This document shows positions 10,033 to 20,989 of a stretch of DNA of 64,000 bases, in pieces. The notes under the pieces are model-generated. The model was not told the origin of the DNA. It saw only the letters and a program-made list of their open reading frames with translations, and searched no databases. The stretch's first letter is position 1. Every line of letters starts with the position of its first letter. The stretch is from assembly GCA_019279435.1 (NCBI GenBank), contig JAAALK010000086.1, positions 18,397,913 through 18,461,912 on the forward strand. Direction: 5' to 3'. The translations under genes were made by a program, and so were the position numbers. Source of the stretch: Zizania palustris. Taxonomy: Eukaryota > Streptophyta > Magnoliopsida > Poales > Poaceae.

Positions 10033-13000
10033 TGTAATGCCCGGATTTAATAGAATCCAAACATTATTGAATTTCCAAAGAAAAAAATAATAACAAGATG
10101 TTCATCACACGACATCGTACATATGACAATCATCCGTGGTTCATAGACCACATTATTACACAAGTGTAAAATTAAAAAAACTAGTAAAAGAAATTATGCG
10201 ATGAACATCTCCGCCAGTCTCGCATCCTTGACTAGGTCGCTACTCTAGACCATTCTCATCGTAGTATGCAGTCTCTGAAGTGTTTTTCCAACGGGTATGA
10301 GTACAAAAGTACTCACCAAGCTATTGAGAATGCAATAGTAATGTAGGATAATAATAAGGGAATGATAAGGGTTTAAAGTGCGGAAAGTACATTTTTAAGT
10401 TGCAATATTTAATGTAGTCAAGTTTAATTGTACAGAATAATAAACATGAACAATGCAACACCTTCTAACTCGAGAAGTTCAGTCAACCCTCCTCGCTCAA
10501 CAGTCCTTACATGCCATTCCATCATGCAACATTCATAAATGTAAACTAACTATGAGATGTCACGTAACCCGCCCTCGACCGTGGGCTCGGCTTTTAGAAA
10601 AGATTTAAACTCTGATTAGAGGTGTACTACTGTACCCACAAGACACACACTCATCCCCGCACACCAAAGTATAACGAGATGACCCATACCACAAGAACTC
10701 ATGTCAAAACCTTTAGCATGAGACGTTCCAACCCAATAACACCCACTCTAGGTTTCACCGGCGCGCCAGCGCGCTAGACCAATGTCGCGCCCCCTTTTGT
10801 GCCTCGTCGGTACAAGTCACCCGCAGGTGCTACTTGACCCATCTCCAAATGGTGCTTCAAGTTGGAATGTCCTATACCTCTAGTTAGGACTTACCCATTA
10901 GACTTGTGGTTAGTACGAAAGTGTATTGCAATAGATCTCGTAGACCGATCCTTATAGTGCCTTGGGTGTGACTAACCAATGCCCTCGCTTGCACCCAGAA
11001 CCCACCATGCTAACATACTAAACCAAAACTCCATATCCAATAGAATTCCAGGGGTGAGAGAAATCATGGGGATCATATAATAGAATCAAAATCTCTATGA
11101 CTCGTTTTTATCCTATAGCGGTTGTGTCGATACTTTGGACACTATCTAATAATAATACTATTATGGTGACAAGGAGTTATAGGCTCAATAGAATGGTTTG
11201 GGTTTGCACTTCAAGGTCGGGGATCTAAATAAATATAATGTAAGGCTTTTAATTTGACTAATGCATTTATAACCTATGGGTTTTAGCAATATTTTAAGAA
11301 AACTAGGTTCAACATGCTCAAAATTTAGTGTGGTGAATTGCCTTGATCGGCAAAGGGAGATGGTGGAACTTCGGGAAGTACTCCGGCTCCTCGGCGTCAT
11401 CGTAATCTTCGCGGTACGCAAAACAAGAACAACAAACAATTAAGAATAATAAAATAAACAGTACAAACACTTCAATTAAGTTGGCTAAAGTTGTAGAGAA
11501 ATAAAAGAGGGGCTTTCTGGAATTGAAATGATGAAATTTGGAGTTAAAATGGAGAAGATATGAATTTTTAAAGTTTAAAACAATGTTCTTGGTTTTATTT
11601 TGAATAATAAACAATACAAACATGCCAATTAAATTGGCTAAGAATGTAGAGAACGAAAAGATAAATTTTTTGAAATTTGAATGGTAAAATTTGGAGTTAA
11701 TTTGAAGAAGTTATGAATTTTTGAAATTTAAATCAATTTCTGGAATTTATTTTAAATCTTAAAACAGTCGCCGGTCCACGGTGAGCTAGGTACACCGTGA
11801 ACCTGCACACTGTGCACATGAGCCGGATCAAGATTGACCGTCGGATCAAGATCGGGCGACCACGGTACACGTGGGGTGACAATAGAAACCAACGGCTGAG
11901 ATTAAAACAATCGAACCAGTACGGATCTATGGCTTAGATTTAATGAAGACCCAACAACTTTGATTAAATCCTAGTGAAGGGGTATGATCCAGCGATCCAG
12001 ATGCAAGCGAGTGGTTAAATGAAATCCGAAGGCCAGGATCTCACGATACCGGTCAATGGAGGTCTCATTTAATCCTGGCGCTTGATTCATGATCTAATCT
12101 AGACCGGTCACTCAGGATCGGACATCTTGGATTCAATCCAACACACGTTGTGTCGGACTAGTCCTGGTCATCGTCTTCGGCGATGGCAAGGGCTGGCTGT
12201 GGTCGCGGTGACGATGGCAATGGCCGACGGCTGAATCTAAAGGCTAAAATAGAACCATAATAGTGTGGCGATCACGAGGGTACTGGAGATGGAGCGTGGG
12301 GTCGTCGGAGCGTGGTCGACGATGAGCGAGGTGGCGACAAAGTTTCGGGTCGACGGTGGGATGGTGCTCCGGTAGGCTTTGACAGCGATAGAGAGTTAGC
12401 CGTGGTCGGGGACGTCCTGAGAAACACGACAGAGTCGACGGTGAGGTGGATGGAGGGCTCCGGCGATGACGAGTGGCGGCTGGAGTGCGAGTAGAGAGGT
12501 GGCGCTAAACTGGCGTTCGGGTGCTCGTGAATGCGAGGGCCTCAGCGTATAGAGGACGTCGACGGTGTAAATGGCAGGCGTAAACATGGTAAGCCGAGGG
12601 GGTTTCCAAATTTCCGACGATCTCCTTCCATGCACACGGTTTCGGTGATCTCGGGAATTAACGTGTCGAGTAAACGGGGGAAAGGGATCCTGGGATCGTG
12701 AGGAGCAATAATCTGACGCCAATTTAAAGGAAAGGGGTCACTACCGATGACATTGAAAGCTAGGGTTCCTGGCCGACGGGATTTGGGGACGGTGGCACGG
12801 GGAAGACGAAGGCTGATAAGAGGGGCCACTATCAACAGGCGGGTGCGGGCACGGGCGTGGCAGCTGTTGGCGCCGACAGGTGGGGGCACCTCATTAGCGA
12901 GCTGGTGTGGGCCAATAGGGTTGGTGCCGATAGGTGGGGCCAGGGGCTCAGGCTCACATGCGGAGAGGGGGAGGGGACACTGACGGGTGGGACCCACGTG

Positions 13001-13343
13001 TTAGTGAGGGGGTGCAGGGTTAACGGGCTGGGCCGGCCTATGGAGAGTGAAAGGGAGGGTGCGGCCCAATACTATTTAAAATGCATTTCTGAATAAAAAT
13101 AATTTTTGAAATTAGCTTAAAATTATGGGCTACTTGCAAAGGTTCTAAAAATTTGTCAAAATTATCAAAAATATATCTTGGTCTCAAGATCATAATATAA
13201 TTTTCTCAGACCTTGTTTGGATTGTTTCTCTAGATTTTTATTTATTTGGACATTTCAGCTTTATAGAAAATAAAAAATAATCCTTTTTCCAGAAAAGTAT
13301 ATTTATTAATTTATTTTTACCTTTGAAAAATTGGGTTGTTACA
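10033..13343 (+). mobile_element. Putative 3.3-kb solo LTR
   Basis: The block starts TGTAATGCCCGG and ends GGGTTGTTACA, a TG...CA structure with short inverted termini. It is flanked by ACACT (10028-10032) and ACACC (13344-13348), an imperfect 5-bp duplication. No gag or pol motif lies inside. It contains an AT-rich diverged tandem duplication (about 11440-11760) and a GC-rich half (about 12170-13060). A solo LTR of a large Gypsy family is my best reading; a non-autonomous DNA element is the alternative. Orientation is unknown. Confidence 0.45.
11440..11760. repeat. Diverged tandem duplication, unit about 160 bp
   Basis: Two consecutive AT-rich units share TGAATTTTT, AAATTTGGAGTTAA, AATTGGCTAA and GTAGAGAA in the same order. 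They belong to the LTR-like block and have no coding content. Confidence 0.55.
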
Positions 13344-14689
13344 ACACCTCCAGATGCTTACATCATTTGACCCCTTATTATGGAAAAGCTATTTCCCCCA
13401 ACCAAACTCTTTGCCACCATCCATTGCACCAGTTTCTAGTTCTCACAGTGGCACCTCATCTAGAGGTATTGCATCTGGTTCTTCTCGGTCTTGTGTCTTT
13501 GCTGGTGGTTTTGCTTTGTCCTCTCTGGTCTCTGTCACAAAAGAGCAGGTGGACACTCTAGATTATGAGGAGCTTGCTCATTGTCAAGAAGTTCTCGGGG
13601 AGAGGAGAGGAGGTTCTCAGGGATGTTTTGAATGCAGAGATCTTTCTCACATTAAACCTAACTGTCCTAAATTGAAAAAGAAAGATGAGAATGAGCACAG
13701 GTACCAGAAGAGGGACAAGAAGACCTATTTAAAGAAGAACCGCGACAAGCTGGCTAAGAGAGCAGCCAAGACATCATCCAGAGCTTTCATGGCTGCACTG
13801 AGCGATATTGACACCTGTTCAAGTGAAGAGCCAAGCTCTCACGAGGATGAACCACAGAAGGAGGAGAAGAAGACGAAGGACTTCACTGGCCATTGCTTCA
13901 TGACCGACAACATCCACAGCGGCGATGAGCTAGACTCATATTTCTATCACACGACTAGCTTTTAGTCAAAAATGATGAATTGAATGATACTTTCATTGGT
14001 CAGGATAGATTACTTAAACAAGCTATTAAAGAAAGGAAATAACTTAGACTTAGGCTTGAATATCTATCAACTGAACTTGCCATGCTTAGGTCTAAGTCTG
14101 AGGATGTTGAATGTGAGTCTTGTTTGGTGGTCATGAGTGAGCTTGCCGAGCTATGTACTGTGCATGCTCAAACTATCGATAAGCTTGATATTGCACAAAA
14201 ACAACTCATTGTGGTGGAATCTAGACCTATTTCTTATAATGCTTGTTCAAATTGTCCTTTGTTGATTGATATCATTAATTTGAGAAACAAACATGTTAAG
14301 GAGTTAGATGCTAGATTGGAGAGTGCTGAGAGTTCTAAGGATGTGCAGTCTGCTTGTCCCACCTGCATCACCTTAAAGGAGCAACTCAGTTTTGCTAGAG
14401 GGCAAGTTGAAAATCTCATGAGTGAAAATGAATACCTTCTTTCTGTGGTAAATAAATGCACTAAGGAAAAGGGTAGGATAGATTTGCTCTTGGCCAAGAC
14501 CAAGATGCGTGTTGATAGGGCAGTGTTAGCTTTAGGGTTGGGTTTTGAGATAACCACTTCAGACATTGAGAGCAAAATTGTGGTCACCTCACCCACTACC
14601 GTTGAGAAAGAGAGAGCCCAGTCAGACACTCCACAAAAAGCCCAAGAAACCCATCTACCCTACAAAGAAACCACCTCCACCAAAGAAAG
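13344..14689 (+). pseudogene. Copia-A gag, middle part
   Basis: Frames 13336-13965 and 14082-14738 continue Copia-A Gag: FAGGFALSSLVSVTKEQVD, a CCHC knuckle (CFECRDLSHIKPNC), AAKTSSRAFMAALSDID, then a coiled-coil-like region ending in TTVEKERAQSDTP. A frame break lies around 13964-14080. The piece stops exactly at 14689, where Copia-B is inserted; the last five bases GAAAG are the target duplication. Confidence 0.85.
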
Positions 14690-16646
14690 TGTTGGACCGG
14701 AAACGGCGACCAGAGGGGGGGTGAATGGGAGCTTTTAAAATTTCGGGCTAAAAACTTAGCCTTCGGTTCTGTTCTGTCTTCTGCGGAACAGGCTTCGAAC
14801 ACAGCCTTCGAAGGTCTGGTTCGGAGGTACTTCGACACCTTCGAACACAGGCTTCGGAGAGGCAAAAGTTCGAAGTCAAGAAGACTTCGCTCCACTTACA
14901 ACCCTCGAAAACCAACTCTGCTAAGTCAGTGCAGGCTCCGCACACAGGGTGCTTTGAGCAAACTTCGCACTTCACCCTTCGCAAGAGTGGACAACCCTCT
15001 GAGGACTTCGACCAAGTACTTGGCGACAGCAACGGGTGCTGGGCTTCGTACCCGAAGGTCTACACGCACACACAACGGACTACGCTAAGGGCTTCGACAC
15101 AGGAAGCACTACGGGAAATGAACAGGGCTTCGCTAGTAATCAGCGAGGTCTTGCCTCGTGTTACACAGAGCGACAGCACACTGAAAAACACACTTCGCAA
15201 AGAAAACACCCTTCGCCAAGACAGGCTTCGGTGCACTAAACCAGCGAGGTATGCAACGCGAGCTCAAGCAAAAGCACAAAGAAGCAGAGCTTCGCTGCTT
15301 GAACAAGGAACACTGAAATAAATTGAACTCAGAATGAATACAGCGAGGTCTGTCTACAGGAGCTCAACAGTGAATGCTCAAAGTGTTAAATGTTTCCTAC
15401 CGAGCCCCCATATTTATAGCCCACGGCTTCATCCTAAGGAAGTGACTACTTTACCCCTAGGGTTTACATCCATTTTGTCTCTACAGAACTAAGGGGTACA
15501 AAAGGTAGTCCACCTTTATTTTGGAGGCTTCTCTTGTCAGCTGCAGAGGGGACAGTGTCAGCCTTTTTCAGAACAGACAGTGTCAGCCTTTACAGTGTTG
15601 ACTTCTGGAACCTCCCTTCGCACGCGAGGGGTGCGGAAGCTTCGGCGAGAAGCCTGCAGCCTGTTGGCCTTCGCTCCGCCGAAGAAGACCTTCGATACAG
15701 TGACGGTTTTGAGCCGAAGCCGTCAAAGCCCTTGGGCCTTCGCACCACCACCTCCGGAGTGGATCACCACGGCTTCGCAGCTACTCCGAGCTCGAACACC
15801 GTCCGTCCGTGTACCGAAGCCATGCATGGCCGAAGCACCTCAAGTCAACCTCACTCCGAAGCCCACCTTCGGAGTACCACCCTTCGAAGTCCCTCCTTCG
15901 TCCAAGGCCTTCGCATGAAGCATTCTATGAGCACTCCTTCGCAGTGCCTCTCCCCGAGCACACTCCACGACGAGCCTCACCCGGACCATGCCTTCGATGC
16001 GCCTCGACTTCTGAGACCTTCGTCGGGCCACCTTCGAGTGTCTCCATCCGGAGCACACTTCGAACACCTTGCCTCCGCAGAGGACTTGGTCCACCAACTC
16101 CGAAGTCACTCCATTCGGAGTACCTTCGAAGCGCCTCACCTCCGAGGACTTTGTCTCGGAGTACCTTCAGCCGGAGCCACACTCCGCACTCTCTGCCTTC
16201 ACCTGGCGCGCCTCGACCCGAGGACCGACCCGGACCACCTTCGCAGCCACCGTGACGGAGCTCCCCGCTCCCCTGGCATCAAGCCACCCGCTTGACCCAG
16301 GTTCACCCGGCTCGAACCCTGTCCGTCGCCTCCGAAGTCCCTGCGCACCACCGACAAGCAAACAAGTGTATCCAGTACTCCGGAGACCTCTCCGGGTTAG
16401 CAACCTTCGGCACACACTCCGGTGTACCGCCCAAAGTACCGAAGCCTTCGGTACAAACCCAGTCATCGCGTACTGCCGGACCCCTCCGACAGGTACACTC
16501 CGCTGCAACAGCTGCAGCAAGCAAACACCTCCGAACACCCTTCGGAGGTACCACCTCCGAAGCCCCTTCGGAGGTACCCTTCGAACAGAGGGTAAAAACC
16601 TGTCAATCACTCATCACAAAACACCGAAACCACCCTTGGTTTCTCA
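14690..16646 (-). repeat. Copia-B 3' LTR
   Basis: 1957 bases; on the minus strand it starts TGAGAAACC and ends GGTCCAACA. It is very rich in TTCG/CGAA words such as CTTCGGAG and CTCCGAAG. It appears identical to 23517-25473. Confidence 0.95.
15411..15418 (-). promoter_or_regulatory. TATA box in the Copia-B 3' LTR
   Basis: TATAAATA on the minus strand (context GGGCTATAAATATGGGG); same site as in the 5' LTR. It divides the TTCG-rich U3 from R-U5. Confidence 0.65.
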
Positions 16647-16656
16647 ATCTCCCCCT
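16647..16656 (-). other. Copia-B polypurine tract
   Basis: On the minus strand AAGGGGGAGAT directly precedes the 3' LTR start (TGAGAAACC). This is the expected plus-strand priming site of a Copia element. Confidence 0.85.
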
Positions 16657-17821
16657 TGATGAGTGCATTGACAACCAATTCCAGGTTCAAGAAAAATGAA
16701 AAGCTTTCAGCACACAAGTGACCATAAAAACTCAGAAAAGAGCCAAAGCATGTCACTTGATAAAAGAATTTTTCTCCCACTTTCTCAAAAGAGTAAAAGC
16801 CCTTTTTGGCAAATCTCCCCTTGATAAAAACTTCCCCTGAGTTAAGCAAATTTTTCTCCCCCTTTATGTCAAAAATCTCTCCCCTTGTTCGAAATTATGC
16901 CTTCTTGCGGCAGAGAACATAGCAAATCTCCGGAATTTCTCCCCCTTTGGCAATGCAAGCATCAAGGAGCATGTAAAAGATGCAAAGCTTCGAAATGAAT
17001 AGAATTGCAGAGACATATAATGCAAAAATATGCCAAAATTAACACAAATGATCATGTGCTCAGCTCAATTTAACAATCTGTGAAACAAGATGATGGCATG
17101 TGATTTTGTCATTTTGAAGTAAAAGCATCACCACTTAATCACAGTAGTTAGACATGAGAAGGCAAGGACTGCGCAAAGCTAACAATTTCTACCCTAGACA
17201 GACAAGTCTTGTTCAAAAGGAGCTGTGAAAGCAAACTTTGATGATCAATTAATTTTGTTGTTCTTTTTCTTAATGCCAGGGGTTATTTGTTTGTCTACCT
17301 TATACTTTCCAATCAGGCCAAGCCTAGGCATGAAAGCCATCTGAAGCTTAAGGCGGTGATTTTGGCATACACTACACTATCCCAGTTCAGACCAATGTGC
17401 AATGGTAAGCAGTCTAGAATAGAGTAGTGCGACAAACAAACCCTCCTGGATCTTTTTCATTTAAACCAGACAAAGCATGGATTTTTGATTTTGATTCAAG
17501 TATCTTGAAGAATATCCATGAATAAAGAACATATTTTTCAAGTTGCAAATTTTAGCATCCAAGGAACAGTGTCTTGCTGTCAAGTAGATAAAAGATAGCT
17601 AAAAGTAGTCCAGCCTAAACAAGCTAGATACAAGATTGTGCGGTGAGCAAGTTTTGGTTTTAGAAAATAAAACATCATGCACAATCAATGTTCCAGACAT
17701 ATTTCACAGAGCTGAGCTGTCATGATTTCTTTGAATTAAAAGCAGGCATATAATAGTAAAATATGTAAATGCAATTTCACCCATAAAGAGCATATGCAAG
17801 ACAATTAAAATCAGCTCCCCC
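16657..17821 (-). other. Copia-B region between pol and the PPT
   Basis: About 1.16 kb downstream of pol with only short frames. Some sireviruses carry an envelope-like frame here; I see none. Runs of TTCTCCCCC-like sequence (plus strand) between about 16770 and 16945 give repeated purine-rich tracts on the element's sense strand, possible extra PPT-like sites. Confidence 0.6.
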
Positions 17822-20800
17822 TCACAAAATGCCATAGGGATGACAAATACCAAGTTCCCCACGCAAGTAAGCAAATCGAGAAGCATCGAGGGGTTTTGTA
17901 AAAATATCGGCAAGCTGGTGTTGGGTATCAACATATTGAAGTTCAATATCACCCTTCTCATTGTGATCTCTGAGAAAATGATACCGTACATCAATGTGTT
18001 TGGTTCTGGAGTGCTGAACCGGGTTGTTTGCAATACAAATAGCACTAGTGTTATCACAGAAAAGTGGAACACTCTTATAATCTAACCCGAAATCCCGCAA
18101 AGTGGAAACCATCCACAAAATCTGAGAGCAACAGCTAGCTGCAGCAACATATTCGGCCTCAGCCGTCGATTGTGCAACACTAGACTGTTTGCGGGAAGAC
18201 CAGCAAACCAGAGATGTACCCAGAAAATGACAAGTACCAGAGGTACTCTTCCTATCAATTCTACACCCAGCAAAATCCGCATCTGAATAGCCTCTAAGAC
18301 ATAAAGATGAAGACGATGAATACCATATGCCAAATTCAAGGGTGTGCTTGAGATACCTTAGAATGCGCTTAACCGCTTGGCGGTGCGAAGCTCGTGGTGA
18401 AGCCTGAAAACGAGCGCACAGACACACAGCGAAGTGTATGTCCGGCCTCGTGGCAGTCAAGTAGAGGAGGGAGCCGATCATGCTCCGGAACTCCTTCTGA
18501 TCTACGGCTTCTCCATCTTCGTCAGGGTCCAATGCTACAGATGTAGCCATTGGAGTGGCGAGGGGCTTCGCATCGGACATGTCAAACTTCTTGAGCAGGT
18601 CCTTGGTGTACTTTGTCTGGTGGACAAAAGTACCTTGTTTGCTTTGCTTGATTTGCAAACCAAGGAAAAAGGTGAGTTCACCCATCATCGACATTTCAAA
18701 CTCCCTGCTCATGGTATCTGCAAACTCGGCAACTAAAGCATGAGAAGAGCCACCAAAGATGATATCATCCACATAAATCTGCACTAGGAGGAAATCTTTG
18801 CCATGCTTGAGAGTAAACAAAGTTTTATCAACAGAGCCCATTAAATACCCTCGCTCAAGCAGAAAAGACTTAAGTCTATCATACCATGCCCGAGGGGCCT
18901 GCTTGAGTCCATAAAGCGCCTTATGAAGTTTAAGGACTTTATGTGGGTACTTGGGGTTTTCAAAACCAGGGGGTTGTTTTACATAAACATCTTCACCTAT
19001 GAAGCCATTAAGAAAAGCACTTTTGACATCCATTTGATAGAGTTTGAATCCCCGGGATGTCGCAAAGGCAAGTAAAATCCTAATGGCCTCAAGGCGAGCA
19101 ACAGGTGCAAAAGTTTCAGTAAAATCAATCCCTTCTAGTTGAGAAAAACCCTGAGCTACAAGTCTAGCCTTGTTTCTAACAATTGTCCCATCCTCCCCTT
19201 GTTTATTTTTAAAAATCCATTTTGTTCCAATGAAATGAACATTAGGTGGAGGATCAACTAAAGTCCAGACTTGGTTTCTTTCAAAATTCTCAAGCTCTTC
19301 ATGCATGGCATTGATCCAACTAGAATCAGAAAGTGCATGACTAACATCTAAGGGCTCGAAAGAAGCAACAAAAGCAGCATTAGTGAAATGAGCGTGAGAA
19401 CGTGTTACCCTTTGATCAAGCTCACCAATGATCTGCTCGGGAGGGTGCATCCTTTGGACATGATGTGGAGGCTCGCGGCGGGATGCAGTCTCCCCCTCAA
19501 CTTGTGCGTTGGAGTGGTCCAAGATGACCGATGTTGAGGTAGTCGCTTCGGGACCTCGTGCCGAAGTAGTTGAAGCGGGGTCAGCTTCGGGGGTTGATGT
19601 CGAGGGTAGTAGGGGATCATCCTCGAATTCTCCGGGATCTTCTTCTTCGAACAAAGTCTGTTCCATGTCGTGTTCATTTGCCTGTTCAAAAGCAGAACTA
19701 ACAGAGGGGGTTGATTCATCAAAAGTCACATCACATGACTCGATGACAGTGTTAGTTTCCAAGTTATAAACACGATAGGAGTGACCATGAGTAGTATAGC
19801 CCAAAAAGATCCCGTCAGAAGATCGCGACTCAAATTTATCCAAGTTACCACGTTTTAGGATGAAGCAGCGACAGCCAAAAACTCGAAGATGAGTAACCTT
19901 GGGCTGTCTCCCAAAACGTAGCTCATAAGATGTTAAGTTTAAAATTGAGCGCAAGAAAATTCGGTTTGAGATGTAACATGCTGTGTTCATGGCCTCAGCC
20001 CAGAATTTTCTAGGAGTCCTATGCTCATCAAGCATCGTCCTAGCCATCTCAACCAAAGTGCGGTTTTTCCTCTCAACAACACCGTTCTGTTGAGGAACCC
20101 GCGGAGCAGAGAATTGATGTTCTATGCCATGCTCCATGCAAAAGTCAACAAAGAGACTATTTTTGAACTCGGTGCCATTATCGCTTCGAATGAATTTTAA
20201 TGCACCAGGGAGTTCAGTAAAAAGTCTCAAAGCCAAGCTCCGAAAGTGTGAAAACACTTCATCCTTGCTGGCAAGAAAGAAGACCCAAGAGTAGCGAGAG
20301 AAATCGTCGACAATAACAAGTACATACCACTTGCCGCCTAAAGAACTAACCCGAGAAGGACCTACAGTGTCCATATGGAGAAGTTCTCCGGGCTGTTCAG
20401 TCATCACTGTGGTGACTGGCGAATGCGAAGCGGCAATCATTTTTCCATGTCGACATGGAGCGCAAACTAAATTCTTCTCAAACTTGAGCTTGGGCAATCC
20501 TCGGATCAAGCCTAGGGCGCTCAGACGAGCGAGCAACTCAAAGCTCATATGCCCTAGTCTCCTATGCCACTTCCAAAGCTCAGAAGTCGAATGTGCAACA
20601 AGACAATGAGAAGAACCAGATGACTCTGAAAAATCAGCTCCAAAAACTCTCCCAACCCTAAAGATCTTACACACCACAACGCCATCAGAATTGAGCACTT
20701 GCGAAGTATCGCGATGAAATCGCACTTCGAAGCCCTCATCAAGCAACTGAGATACAGACAACAAATTGTATCCCAGGTTCTCAACCAAAGCAACATCTTT

Positions 20801-20989
20801 GAGAGTGAAGTTTGAATTAATTCTTACCACACCTTTACCTTTCACTCTACTCCTTCGATTGTTTCCGAAGGTGATATGTTCCCTTTGCTTGGTTGTGGTG
20901 AGGCTGGAGAACCAGTTTGCATCTCCGGTCATGTGGCGCGAACAACCGGAGTCCATGATCCACGTGCCCTCCAAGCCTCGACCTGTCGC
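17822..20989 (-). CDS. Copia-B Pol: protease, integrase, reverse transcriptase, RNase H
   Basis: The open frame follows the gag stop in the same frame, about 1055 codons, with no ATG before the protease motif. Numbering from 20974: aspartic protease DSGCSRHMT (8-16); GAG-preintegrase with HRRLGH and CAPC (zinc HHCC); integrase core with DTVGP, SDNGTEF (about 262) and QQNGVVERKNR; reverse transcriptase GTKWIFKNK, QMDVKSAFLNG and YVDDIIFGG (about 733); RNase H YSDADFAG, STAEAEYVA, CDNTSAI and the terminal RTKHIDVRYHFLRDH. All catalytic residues seen are conserved and the frame has no internal stop. Expression most likely needs readthrough of the UAG at 20992-20990. Confidence 0.95.
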   Translation of the reverse strand, partial: ATGRGLEGTWIMDSGCSRHMTGDANWFSSLTTTKQREHITFGNNRRSRVKGKGVVRINSNFTLKDVALVENLGYNLLSVSQLLDEGFEVRFHRDTSQVLNSDGVVVCKIFRVGRVFGADFSESSGSSHCLVAHSTSELWKWHRRLGHMSFELLARLSALGLIRGLPKLKFEKNLVCAPCRHGKMIAASHSPVTTVMTEQPGELLHMDTVGPSRVSSLGGKWYVLVIVDDFSRYSWVFFLASKDEVFSHFRSLALRLFTELPGALKFIRSDNGTEFKNSLFVDFCMEHGIEHQFSAPRVPQQNGVVERKNRTLVEMARTMLDEHRTPRKFWAEAMNTACYISNRIFLRSILNLTSYELRFGRQPKVTHLRVFGCRCFILKRGNLDKFESRSSDGIFLGYTTHGHSYRVYNLETNTVIESCDVTFDESTPSVSSAFEQANEHDMEQTLFEEEDPGEFEDDPLLPSTSTPEADPASTTSARGPEATTSTSVILDHSNAQVEGETASRREPPHHVQRMHPPEQIIGELDQRVTRSHAHFTNAAFVASFEPLDVSHALSDSSWINAMHEELENFERNQVWTLVDPPPNVHFIGTKWIFKNKQGEDGTIVRNKARLVAQGFSQLEGIDFTETFAPVARLEAIRILLAFATSRGFKLYQMDVKSAFLNGFIGEDVYVKQPPGFENPKYPHKVLKLHKALYGLKQAPRAWYDRLKSFLLERGYLMGSVDKTLFTLKHGKDFLLVQIYVDDIIFGGSSHALVAEFADTMSREFEMSMMGELTFFLGLQIKQSKQGTFVHQTKYTKDLLKKFDMSDAKPLATPMATSVALDPDEDGEAVDQKEFRSMIGSLLYLTATRPDIHFAVCLCARFQASPRASHRQAVKRILRYLKHTLEFGIWYSSSSSLCLRGYSDADFAGCRIDRKSTSGTCHFLGTSLVCWSSRKQSSVAQSTAEAEYVAAASCCSQILWMVSTLRDFGLDYKSVPLFCDNTSAICIANNPVQHSRTKHIDVRYHFLRDHNEKGDIELQYVDTQHQLADIFTKPLDASRFAYLRGELGICHPYGIL

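Noticed and set aside
12542..12997. 151-codon minus-strand frame with a Pro-rich start
   Set aside because: Found in the GC-rich half of the solo-LTR-like block; no domain, no splice context and no conserved motif.
15534..16295. 253-codon frame repeated identically at 24361-25122
   Set aside because: It lies in the Copia-B LTRs on the strand opposite transcription; identity only reflects the two LTR copies, and the low-complexity Ser/Pro/Arg translation comes from the TTCG-rich U3.
16657..17821. Envelope-like third frame of Copia-B
   Set aside because: No frame longer than about 120 codons and no membrane segment pattern in the sense orientation.
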